This document shows, piece by piece, positions 1 through 5,725 of a DNA stretch of 8,401 nucleotides. A program made the position numbers and the translations under genes. Origin of the DNA: Gemmatimonadaceae bacterium (GTDB lineage Bacteria; Gemmatimonadota; Gemmatimonadetes; Gemmatimonadales; Gemmatimonadaceae). Each line of letters starts with the position of its first letter. The first letter of the stretch is position 1. The DNA is taken from positions 1-8,401 of the forward strand of contig JADGGM010000098.1 of the NCBI GenBank assembly GCA_019689955.1, read 5' to 3'. The notes under the pieces are model-generated. The model did not search any database, was not told the DNA's origin, and worked only from the letters and a program-made list of their open reading frames with translations.

Positions 1-124
1 GGTACCCCCGATCCGCTCTGCGGCGTCCGACCCTCCCGCGAGCGCTCGGCGCCGAATTGCGACGGTTCGCCCTGCCGTGGTTGCCATTCGCCCCGGGCTA
101 CTGTCCGTTGGCGCGTCGGCGTCG

Positions 125-160
125 TATAATGGCCGTTCTCTGACGTTGCCATAACATCAG
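125..160 (+). promoter_or_regulatory. Possible -10 hexamer with downstream dyad
   Basis: TATAAT lies at 125-130, an exact match to the sigma-70 -10 consensus in otherwise GC-rich DNA. No good -35 hexamer is found 16-18 bp upstream (TGTCCG is the 17-bp candidate), and there is no TGn extension. Ten bases downstream is an imperfect inverted repeat: CTGACGTT (140-147) and AACATCAG (153-160) pair at 7 of 8 positions around a 5-nt loop. An operator at about +3 to +24 would be a usual repressor position. The spacing is seen; the regulatory role is inferred. Confidence 0.3.
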
Positions 161-366
161 CGATAGCTCGCCGGGGATCGGCCGCAGGGGACCCGGTCCA
201 TCGTCTGGTCGCGTATTTTGATGTTTCCCAACGTTTTGTGGGAATCATTCCAGGGTGGTGTGGATTCGTAGCCTGGATTGAGCCACAGCGCAGACCGTAT
301 AGCAGCCAACATTCCTCCAACGATCATCTGACGTCGTTCGGACATATGCGACGTTAGTTTCATTTT

Positions 367-388
367 CGCCGAGTACTCGGACTCGGCG
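367..388 (+). promoter_or_regulatory. Nested palindrome/hairpin in the susC leader
   Basis: CCGAGTACTCGG (369-380) is a perfect 12-bp palindrome. It is nested in a second possible hairpin, CGCCGAG (367-373) pairing with CTCGGCG (382-388) around an 8-nt loop. ACTCGG is directly repeated at 375-380 and 381-386, so the left arm can pair with either copy, giving two mutually exclusive folds. The element ends 55 bp before the start codon. It could be a dimeric operator or an RNA switch-like element; only the symmetry is directly seen. Confidence 0.35.
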
Positions 389-432
389 TGTTGCGTTCCC
401 GTTGCCCCCCCACTCAACGGCACCGCAAGGTG

Positions 433-440
433 AAGGAGGA
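433..440 (+). promoter_or_regulatory. Shine-Dalgarno site fixing the receptor start
   Basis: AAGGAGGA lies 3 nt before the ATG at 444 (the AGGAGG core is 4 nt away). The open frame extends back to a TTG at 402, but that start has no comparable site and would put a charged, proline-rich stretch before the signal peptide. The site therefore argues for ATG 444. Confidence 0.8.
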
Positions 441-443
441 AGC

Positions 444-3422
444 ATGACAAGTCACGTCCGCAGCTTGGCTGCTGCGGTCGCCCTGGTGGTACTCCCTGCT
501 ACCGCGCTCGCGCAGCAGCGGGGGACGATCACTGGACGAGTCATCGACTCGGCGTCACAGCAGCCCGTTCCCAGCGCGCAGGTTCGGCTCGTCGGCACGA
601 CGATCGGCACCTTGACGGGCGCCGACGGGCGGTACCGCCTCGACAACGTCCCTGCCGGACGGGCGAGCCTCCGCGCACAGCGCATCGGCTACGCCGCCAG
701 GACCGTTTCCGTGACCGTCACCACCGGCCAGGAGGTGACCGCCGACATCGCGCTCGAGGCCACGGCGGCGCAGATCGACGAGGTCGTGGTCACGGCGAGC
801 GGCGAATCACAGCGAACCCGCGAAACGGGCGCCAGCATCGGCAAGATCCAGGTCGATTCCATCCCGATGGCGCCGATCCACAACTTCTCGGACGTGCTCA
901 CGTCGCGTGAGCCGGGGGTGACCGTTCAGCCCGCGGGGGGCACGGCGGGAACAGGCTCCCGGATTCGTATCCGCGGGTCGAACTCGATCTCGCTCTCGAA
1001 CGACCCACTCATCATCGTGGATGGCGTCCGCATGAACAACGACGCCAACTCGACGACCATCGGCGTTGGTGGACAGCGCCCCTCGCGCTTCGAGGACATC
1101 GAGCCCGAGGACATCGCCGACATTCAGGTCATCAAGGGCCCCGCCGCGGCCGCGTTGTACGGCACGGCTGCGGCGAACGGCGTGCTCGTGATCACGACGA
1201 AGCGCGGGGAGCCGGGCAAGACGCGGTGGAGCGCGCACGCCGAGTACGGTCCCGAGAAGAACTACGTGACCTTCCCCACGAACTACGCACAGTTCGGGAC
1301 CGTGATCGCTACCGGCAACATCACCGGGAACTGCAACATCATCAGCCAGGGACGCAACACCTGTACCCCGGACTCGCTCGTCTCCTTCAACCCGCTCGAG
1401 GTGCACAGCCCGTTCATCACGGGGTACCGCGAAGGGTACGGTCTGAGCGCGGCCGGTGGCGGGCAGCAGACGACGTACTACGTCAGCGGCGACTACTATC
1501 GCGAGCAAGGGGTGTACGACCCGAACGTCGTGCGGCGCTACAACCTGCGCGCGAACCTGCACGCCAACTTGTCGGACAAGTTCGATCTGGGCATCACGAC
1601 GAACTACCTCCAGAACCACATCGCGCTTCCGCAGAACGACAACAACCTGGAGGGAGTCGTCTCGGGCGGGCTCCTCGGCTCCGCCCAGGACGACGAGCTC
1701 CAAGGCTACTTCTTCGCTACCCCGGCGCAACTCTTCCAGCTGCAGACCAATCAGGACATCGATCGCTTCGCCGGCGGTGTGAACATGCACTATCGTCCGC
1801 TCGCCTGGCTCGCGGCGACCTTCCAGGCCGGCGTGGACTACACCACCCGCTACGACCAATTCCTGGTGCAGCCCGGAGTCTTCTCGCCGGACCAGGACCC
1901 GGACGCCTTCATCGGCGTGCGGCAGTCGAATCCGTACCAGATCTGGGATTACACGGCCAACGGCGCAGTCACGGGCTCCTTCCAGCTCCGCCCGGGCCTC
2001 ACGTCCAAGACGACGGTCGGCATTCAGTACGAGCGCCAGTACCAGCATGGGACGGAGGCGCGTGGCGAAGGCCTGGTGCAGGGGACCGGCTCGCTCAACG
2101 GCACGACCCAACTGTTCACGGTCGACGAGCTGAATCAGGACGTCGTCACGATCGGCGGCCTCGCTCAGGAGGAGCTCTCGTGGCGCGACCGCGTGTTCCT
2201 CAGCGGCGCCGTGCGGACCGACCGGAACAGCGCCTTCGGCGTCAACGAGCACTGGGTCCTCTATCCCGCGGTGAACGCATCGTGGGTGATCGGCGAGGAG
2301 CCCTTCTTCCCGAAGACGAATCTCCTCTCATCGCTCCGCGTTCGTGCGGCGTACGGGCAGTCCGGCCAGCGGCCGAACTTCCGTCAGGCGGTGACGTTCT
2401 TCAGCCCGCTCGCCGTGGCGACGAATACCGGTGACGAGGTGGGCATCACCCCCGGTGGTACAGGGAACCCGAACCTCAAGCCGGAAAAGACGTCCGAGTA
2501 CGAGTTCGGCTTCGACGCGGCGGTGTGGAAGGAAAAGGCGAACGTCTCGTTCACCTACTACCACAAGGTCACCCACGACGCCCTGGTCAACCGGACGCTC
2601 CCGCCGTCCTTGGGGGCCGCGCCGAATCAGTTCATCAACCTGGGCTCGGTGTTGAATCGCGGCTTCGAGCTGCTGGTGAACACGACGCCGGTCAACATGC
2701 GGAACTTCCGGTTCGACCTCACCCTGAGCGGGTCGACGACGAAGAACCGCGTGCTCGACCTCGGAGAGGGGATCGAGCCGATCATCTTCGGCCTCGGTGG
2801 AGACACGCAGCGTCACCAGAACGGCTACCCCTTGGGGGGCTACTGGGCTCCACCGCTCCTCAGCTATTCGGATGCGAACGGCGACGGGATCATCGAGCCG
2901 GACGAGATCACGGTCGGCGACACCGCCGTCTTCCTGGGCTCGCCGTTCCCGACGCGCGAACTGTCGATCACGCCGAGGCTCACCGTCTTCAAGTACGTCC
3001 GGGTGAGCGCGCTGTTCGACTACCGCGGCGGCTTCAAGCTGGACAACGCCACCGAGTCGTTCCGCTGCGGCACGATCCGGAACTGCAACGCGATCCAGAA
3101 CCGGAACGCGCCGCTGGCGGACCAGGCCGCGGCCGTGGCGAACGCGGTGTTCGGGACGGAAGCCCCGTACATCGAGACCGCCAACTTCTGGAAGCTTCGT
3201 GACGTGTCGGTCACCCTGAGCGCACCGGAGGCGTGGACGCGTCGCTCCGGCCTGAGCGGTTTGAGCTTGACGCTGTCAGGGGCCAACCTCGCAACCTGGA
3301 CGAAGTACCGCGGCCTCGATCCCGAGCTGAACACGAGCGCCCAGGCGAACTTCAACCAGGCCGACTTTCTGACGCAGCCGCCGGTTCGCTACTACACGGC
3401 GCGCATCGACATCAATTGGTAA
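444..3422 (+). CDS. SusC/RagA-family TonB-dependent outer-membrane receptor
   Basis: This 992-aa protein is predicted to import a ligand across the outer membrane using TonB-ExbBD energy, working with the SusD-like protein encoded next. Domains in order: signal peptide at residues 1-23 with cleavage after ALA; a carboxypeptidase-regulatory-like beta-sandwich at about 28-106; a Ton-box-like DEVVVTA at 112-118; a plug domain at about 122-254 with the SusC landmarks IRIRGSNSI, SNDPLIIVDGVR, EPEDIADIQVIKGPAAAALYG and ANGVLVITTKRG; and a beta-barrel to the C-terminus, which ends in aromatic Trp (RIDINW) as expected of a BAM substrate. Residues 810-821 form a canonical EF-hand-type loop (DANGDGIIEPDE). 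Length is typical for the family. Cysteine pairs (GNCN...NTCT and RCGTIRNC) may form disulfides in extracellular loops. The substrate is not readable from the sequence, and no degradative enzymes sit beside the gene. Confidence 0.96.
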   Translation: MTSHVRSLAAAVALVVLPATALAQQRGTITGRVIDSASQQPVPSAQVRLVGTTIGTLTGADGRYRLDNVPAGRASLRAQRIGYAARTVSVTVTTGQEVTADIALEATAAQIDEVVVTASGESQRTRETGASIGKIQVDSIPMAPIHNFSDVLTSREPGVTVQPAGGTAGTGSRIRIRGSNSISLSNDPLIIVDGVRMNNDANSTTIGVGGQRPSRFEDIEPEDIADIQVIKGPAAAALYGTAAANGVLVITTKRGEPGKTRWSAHAEYGPEKNYVTFPTNYAQFGTVIATGNITGNCNIISQGRNTCTPDSLVSFNPLEVHSPFITGYREGYGLSAAGGGQQTTYYVSGDYYREQGVYDPNVVRRYNLRANLHANLSDKFDLGITTNYLQNHIALPQNDNNLEGVVSGGLLGSAQDDELQGYFFATPAQLFQLQTNQDIDRFAGGVNMHYRPLAWLAATFQAGVDYTTRYDQFLVQPGVFSPDQDPDAFIGVRQSNPYQIWDYTANGAVTGSFQLRPGLTSKTTVGIQYERQYQHGTEARGEGLVQGTGSLNGTTQLFTVDELNQDVVTIGGLAQEELSWRDRVFLSGAVRTDRNSAFGVNEHWVLYPAVNASWVIGEEPFFPKTNLLSSLRVRAAYGQSGQRPNFRQAVTFFSPLAVATNTGDEVGITPGGTGNPNLKPEKTSEYEFGFDAAVWKEKANVSFTYYHKVTHDALVNRTLPPSLGAAPNQFINLGSVLNRGFELLVNTTPVNMRNFRFDLTLSGSTTKNRVLDLGEGIEPIIFGLGGDTQRHQNGYPLGGYWAPPLLSYSDANGDGIIEPDEITVGDTAVFLGSPFPTRELSITPRLTVFKYVRVSALFDYRGGFKLDNATESFRCGTIRNCNAIQNRNAPLADQAAAVANAVFGTEAPYIETANFWKLRDVSVTLSAPEAWTRRSGLSGLSLTLSGANLATWTKYRGLDPELNTSAQANFNQADFLTQPPVRYYTARIDINW

Positions 3423-3448
3423 TCGCGACTTCAGCGAGGAATCAGGCA

Positions 3449-4870
3449 ATGATCGATCTGGCCCTCGAGACACGGGGCTTGCGGATCGCGAGAGCGGCCC
3501 GCCCCTTCGCGCGATGCGCATCCGCCGCACTGGCGGCCGCGCTGATCGCGACCGCATGCAGCACCAACGAGATCCTCGATGTGAAGGACCCGGACGTGGC
3601 GACCTCCGCGAGCACGCAGACGGAGGCGGCCCTCGGGACCGTGCTGAACGGCGCCATCGGCGACTTCCACGCGGCGTACGGTGGAACCGGCGACAACAAC
3701 GAGTCCAGCGGCGAGATCGGATACGGCGGCCTGCTCAGCGATGAGATCAAGTCGTCCGATACGTTCCCGACTCGTACCGAGATCGATGAGCGCCACATCC
3801 AGCTCACGAACGGCAACGTCGCCACGCAGTTCCTGTTCATCGAGCGGGCGCGCGCCTCGGCGGATCGCGCGGCGTTGCGCTTCGCCACCTTCGCGCCGGA
3901 CAGCGCCGGACACGCGCTCGCCTATTCGCTCTCCGGCATGTCGATGATCATGCTCGCCGAGAACTGGTGCTCGGGCGTGCCGATCTCGACGCTCACCGAT
4001 GACGGAGAGCTGCAGTTCGGCCAGCCCGAGACGACGAAGCAACTCCTGCAGCGTGCGCAGGCAATGTTCGACTCGGCGATCACGGTCGCCACGACCGCCG
4101 GGAACGATGCCTACTTGAACCTGGCCCGGGTCGGGAAGGGACGCGCTCTGCTCGATCAGGGACAGTTCGCCGAGGCCGCGGCGGCCGTGGCCGATGTGCC
4201 GGATGACTTCGTGTACTTCGACTTCGCATCGGCGAACACGACGGCTGAGAACAACGGCCTCTGGTCGTTCTTCCAGAACACCCGCCGCCTCTCGGTGGCG
4301 GACAGGGAGGGAGGAAACGGGCTCCCGTACATCTCAGCCAACGATCCGCGCGTCCCGGTGCAGGTCACGGGTCGCGCGGGGTTCGACGGCAAGACGTCGC
4401 TCGACCTCCCGCTCCTGTACCCCGATCGCACGTCCCCGATCCCCGTCGCCACCGGCATCGAGGCGCGGCTGATCGAGGCCGAGGCAGCGCTCCAGGCAGG
4501 TACCGACAACACGTTCGTCGCGAAGCTCAACGCAGCCCGCGCGGCTGCCGTGGCCCTGGCCAACTCCGAGTCCGGCGGTAACGGCACGCTCCCGGCCATC
4601 GCGGCCGCGCCCGCGACGGAGGACGCCAAGGTGGATCTGCTCTTCTCGGAGCGCGCCTTCGATCTCTTCCTCACGTCGCACCGGCTCGGCGACATGCGCC
4701 GACTGGTCGGTATGTATGGGCGTGATCCGGAGACGGTCTTCGCGACGGGGTTGTACTTCAAGGACAGTAGCCCGATGGGTACGGACGTCAATCTTCCGGT
4801 CCCGATCACGGAGCAGAACAATCCAAACTTCACGCAGTGCCTCAATCGGGATGCGTGGAACCTGAACTAG
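3449..4870 (+). CDS. SusD/RagB-like outer-membrane lipoprotein
   Basis: This is the 473-aa partner of the receptor and is expected to sit as a lid on the barrel and capture the ligand at the cell surface. The ATG start has GAGGA 8 nt upstream and lies 26 bp after the susC stop, so the two genes are co-transcribed. The N-terminus is an Arg-rich n-region plus an Ala/Leu core ending in the lipobox IATAC, with the lipidated Cys at residue 37. Ser at +2 does not signal inner-membrane retention under the E. coli rule. The mature start EILDVKDPD resembles SusD N-termini. A TPR-like helical stretch (NLARVGKGRALLDQGQFAEA) lies near residues 222-245, an EAEAAL helix near 340-350, the family motif SERAFDLFLTSHRLGDMRRL at 400-419, and GTDVNLPVP near 444. 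The signal peptide is rather long, with no internal ATG. Gemmatimonadota homologues are often of this compact size (recalled, not checked). Confidence 0.9.
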   Translation: MIDLALETRGLRIARAARPFARCASAALAAALIATACSTNEILDVKDPDVATSASTQTEAALGTVLNGAIGDFHAAYGGTGDNNESSGEIGYGGLLSDEIKSSDTFPTRTEIDERHIQLTNGNVATQFLFIERARASADRAALRFATFAPDSAGHALAYSLSGMSMIMLAENWCSGVPISTLTDDGELQFGQPETTKQLLQRAQAMFDSAITVATTAGNDAYLNLARVGKGRALLDQGQFAEAAAAVADVPDDFVYFDFASANTTAENNGLWSFFQNTRRLSVADREGGNGLPYISANDPRVPVQVTGRAGFDGKTSLDLPLLYPDRTSPIPVATGIEARLIEAEAALQAGTDNTFVAKLNAARAAAVALANSESGGNGTLPAIAAAPATEDAKVDLLFSERAFDLFLTSHRLGDMRRLVGMYGRDPETVFATGLYFKDSSPMGTDVNLPVPITEQNNPNFTQCLNRDAWNLN

Positions 4871-4886
4871 GCAGGCAGTAGCCTGC
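4871..4886 (+). other. Short hairpin directly after the susD stop codon
   Basis: GCAGGC (4871-4876) and GCCTGC (4881-4886) form a perfect 6-bp stem with an AGTA loop, beginning at the base after the TAG. A second 5-bp hairpin (CCGTG 4904-4908 with CACGG 4912-4916) follows before the large hairpin. They may contribute to 3' end protection or termination, or be chance in GC-rich DNA. Confidence 0.3.
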
Positions 4887-4916
4887 TCCGCAGACGTATC
4901 GCACCGTGGAGCACGG

Positions 4917-4961
4917 CGAATGCGCGTGGGGAAGGCCAGCGACCTTCCCCACGCGCATTCG
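4917..4961. terminator. Perfect 19-bp hairpin between convergent genes
   Basis: The arms 4917-4935 (CGAATGCGCGTGGGGAAGG) and 4943-4961 are exact reverse complements around a 7-nt loop, CCAGCGA. It lies 46 bp after the susD stop and 72 bp beyond the stop of the minus-strand lipoprotein gene, so it can act on transcripts from both directions. Neither side has a U-tract, so it is not a textbook E. coli-type intrinsic terminator. It may be a U-less terminator or a 3' stabilising structure. The stem is directly seen; the terminator function is inferred from position. Confidence 0.7.
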
Positions 4962-4962
4962 A

Positions 4963-5004
4963 TCGGACGCGCATACCATCGTGGGATGAGCTCGATGCGT
5001 CCGA
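4963..5004. repeat. Interrupted inverted repeat downstream of the small lipoprotein gene
   Basis: TCGGACGC (4963-4970) and GCGTCCGA (4997-5004) are exact 8-bp complements separated by 26 nt. CATCG (4977-4981) and CGATG (4993-4997) could form an inner stem. The element starts 29 nt past the stop of the minus-strand lipoprotein gene, so it could be part of its 3' structure. The long loop makes a functional claim weak. Confidence 0.3.
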
Positions 5005-5033
5005 CCGCCGGGGCACGGGATCGCCGGCAGCGG

Positions 5034-5489
5034 TCAGCCGCGTGAACGGCGACCCGATTTCGTCGTGATCACGATCGCCCCGGCGCCGGCGTTGGTACCG
5101 AAGCGCGTCGTGCTCGCATTGCTGTCGAGGATCTCGATCGCGGCGATCGATCCCGCGTCAACGGCACGCAGCTCGATGAGGTCAGTGACGCGCATATCGT
5201 CAATCACGATGACCGGCGTGTCCGCATCCGTGAGGAGGATGCTGCTCTTCCCGCGCCGGATCTTGATATCCAGCGGAGTGCCGTTTCGATCCTCCCGCAT
5301 CCGGAACTGACCGGTCCAACGGAGGACCTCCCATGCGTCAGCCACGTGCGAATCGGCAATCTCTTCGGCCGTGATTACGCGCCCCGGCTGCGGCGCGGGC
5401 TCCGATGGCTTCCCGGAAAATGGATGACACCCGGAGGTGAAGGCGACGAGACTGATCGCAAGCGTCAAGCGAAGCAATGGAGCGCACAC
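5034..5489 (-). CDS. Small lipoprotein consisting of a SusC-like TonB plug domain
   Basis: This is a 151-aa protein of unknown role. It starts at GTG, with GGAGG 4 nt upstream. The signal peptide ends in FTSGC, giving a lipidated Cys21 (Thr at -3 is allowed but not ideal). A Ser/Pro-rich linker (22-36) follows. Residues about 37-146 then track a TonB-receptor plug domain: ITAEEIADSHVADAWEVL matches the opening helix; DIKIRRGKSSI (74-84) the IRxRGxxSI strand; TPVIVIDDMRVTDL (91-104) the PLIIVDGVR strand; SIAAIEIL (114-121) the DIxxIxVIKG segment; and FGTNAGAGAIVITTKSG (130-146) the LYGTxxANGVLVITTKRG end. No barrel follows; the protein stops five residues later. The frame is intact, so decay from a receptor is unlikely. 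It could occlude or regulate a transporter, or have been recruited as a binding domain. It is convergent with susD and separated from the M23 gene by a hairpin, so it is probably transcribed alone. Confidence 0.85.
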   Translation of the reverse strand: MCAPLLRLTLAISLVAFTSGCHPFSGKPSEPAPQPGRVITAEEIADSHVADAWEVLRWTGQFRMREDRNGTPLDIKIRRGKSSILLTDADTPVIVIDDMRVTDLIELRAVDAGSIAAIEILDSNASTTRFGTNAGAGAIVITTKSGRRSRG

Positions 5490-5625
5490 AGGACCTCCAG
5501 GGCATGGGCATCGGCCGGACCGTCAACCTGGCGGTACCATTCAAGCGGCCAAGTACAAGCTGGGTGTGCCGGCATCAAAGTCAAGACAAGCGTGCTCCGC
5601 AGCTCTGGTGCGTGACGGCTAGCAA
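5490..5625. other. Upstream region of the plug-domain lipoprotein gene
   Basis: This stretch should hold the promoter of the minus-strand lipoprotein gene. Read on that strand, TTGACT (+ coordinates 5579-5584) matches the -35 consensus at 5 of 6 positions, but no good -10 hexamer lies 16-18 bp downstream; TGTACT is 21 bp away. No other gene, repeat or RNA structure stands out. Confidence 0.25.
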
Positions 5626-5668
5626 ACAGGGGGCGCTCATGGGAGTAGTCTGCATGAGCGCCCCCTGT
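5626..5668 (-). terminator. Perfect 16-bp hairpin after the M23 peptidase gene
   Basis: ACAGGGGGCGCTCATG (5626-5641) and its exact complement (5653-5668) flank an 11-nt loop. It lies 57 bp past the M23 stop codon on the minus strand, before the next gene in the same direction. On the minus strand the stem is followed by only a short T-run (TTGCT after the final T of the stem), so it resembles a U-poor terminator like the one at 4917-4961. It would separate the M23 transcript from the plug-lipoprotein gene. Confidence 0.65.
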
Positions 5669-5725
5669 GCGCTGTACACGAACCGCCAGCCAATCTGAGC
5701 CGGTTCCAGCCGATCCCCGCCTCGC

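Larger units (their letters stand above)
1..443. other. Non-coding upstream region of the susCD-type operon
   Basis: No convincing gene is seen in this stretch. The small reading frames present have no family resemblance and mixed third-position base use, unlike the genes downstream. G+C drops to about 53% over 181-360 (counted by eye), against about 70% in sampled lines of the receptor gene, which suits regulatory or leader DNA. It holds a TATAAT hexamer (125-130), an imperfect dyad (140-160), a small hairpin (TTCCCA 225-230 pairing with TGGGAA 239-244) and a palindrome-rich element (367-388). If transcription begins near the TATAAT, the mRNA would carry a leader of about 300 nt. Confidence 0.6.

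Noticed and set aside
1..6. GGTACC (KpnI-like) at the left edge suggesting a cloning junction
   Set aside because: The same hexamer occurs several more times in the window (for example near 632, 1423, 5093 and 5533), so it is not diagnostic.
1..152. Minus-strand frame from an ATG at 152, open to the left edge (50 codons)
   Set aside because: It could be the start of a divergent gene, but there is no good ribosome-binding site, third-position G+C is only about 68%, and the residues are low-complexity and Arg/Gly/Gln-rich. Sequence to the left would decide.
157..450. 97-codon minus-strand frame in the leader
   Set aside because: No family resemblance, and it runs across the receptor start and ribosome-binding site; regulatory DNA is more likely.
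807..2252. 481-codon open frame on the minus strand inside the receptor gene
   Set aside because: It is the antisense shadow of a high-GC gene: Arg/Val/Glu-rich, with no recognisable domain or ribosome-binding site, while the plus-strand protein is clearly SusC.
1226..2434. 402-codon open frame on the plus strand in another frame of the receptor gene
   Set aside because: Arg/Pro/Ala-rich composition typical of an out-of-frame read of GC-rich coding DNA, and fully covered by the true gene.
4871..5033. CRISPR array, tRNA or mobile-element end in the convergent gap
   Set aside because: Only single hairpins are present; there are no regularly spaced repeats, cloverleaf, transposase or target-site duplication.
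5034..5489. Small lipoprotein as a decayed fragment of a TonB receptor
   Set aside because: It has its own ribosome-binding site, signal peptide, lipobox and linker, an uninterrupted frame and a proper stop, and no barrel remnants follow downstream.
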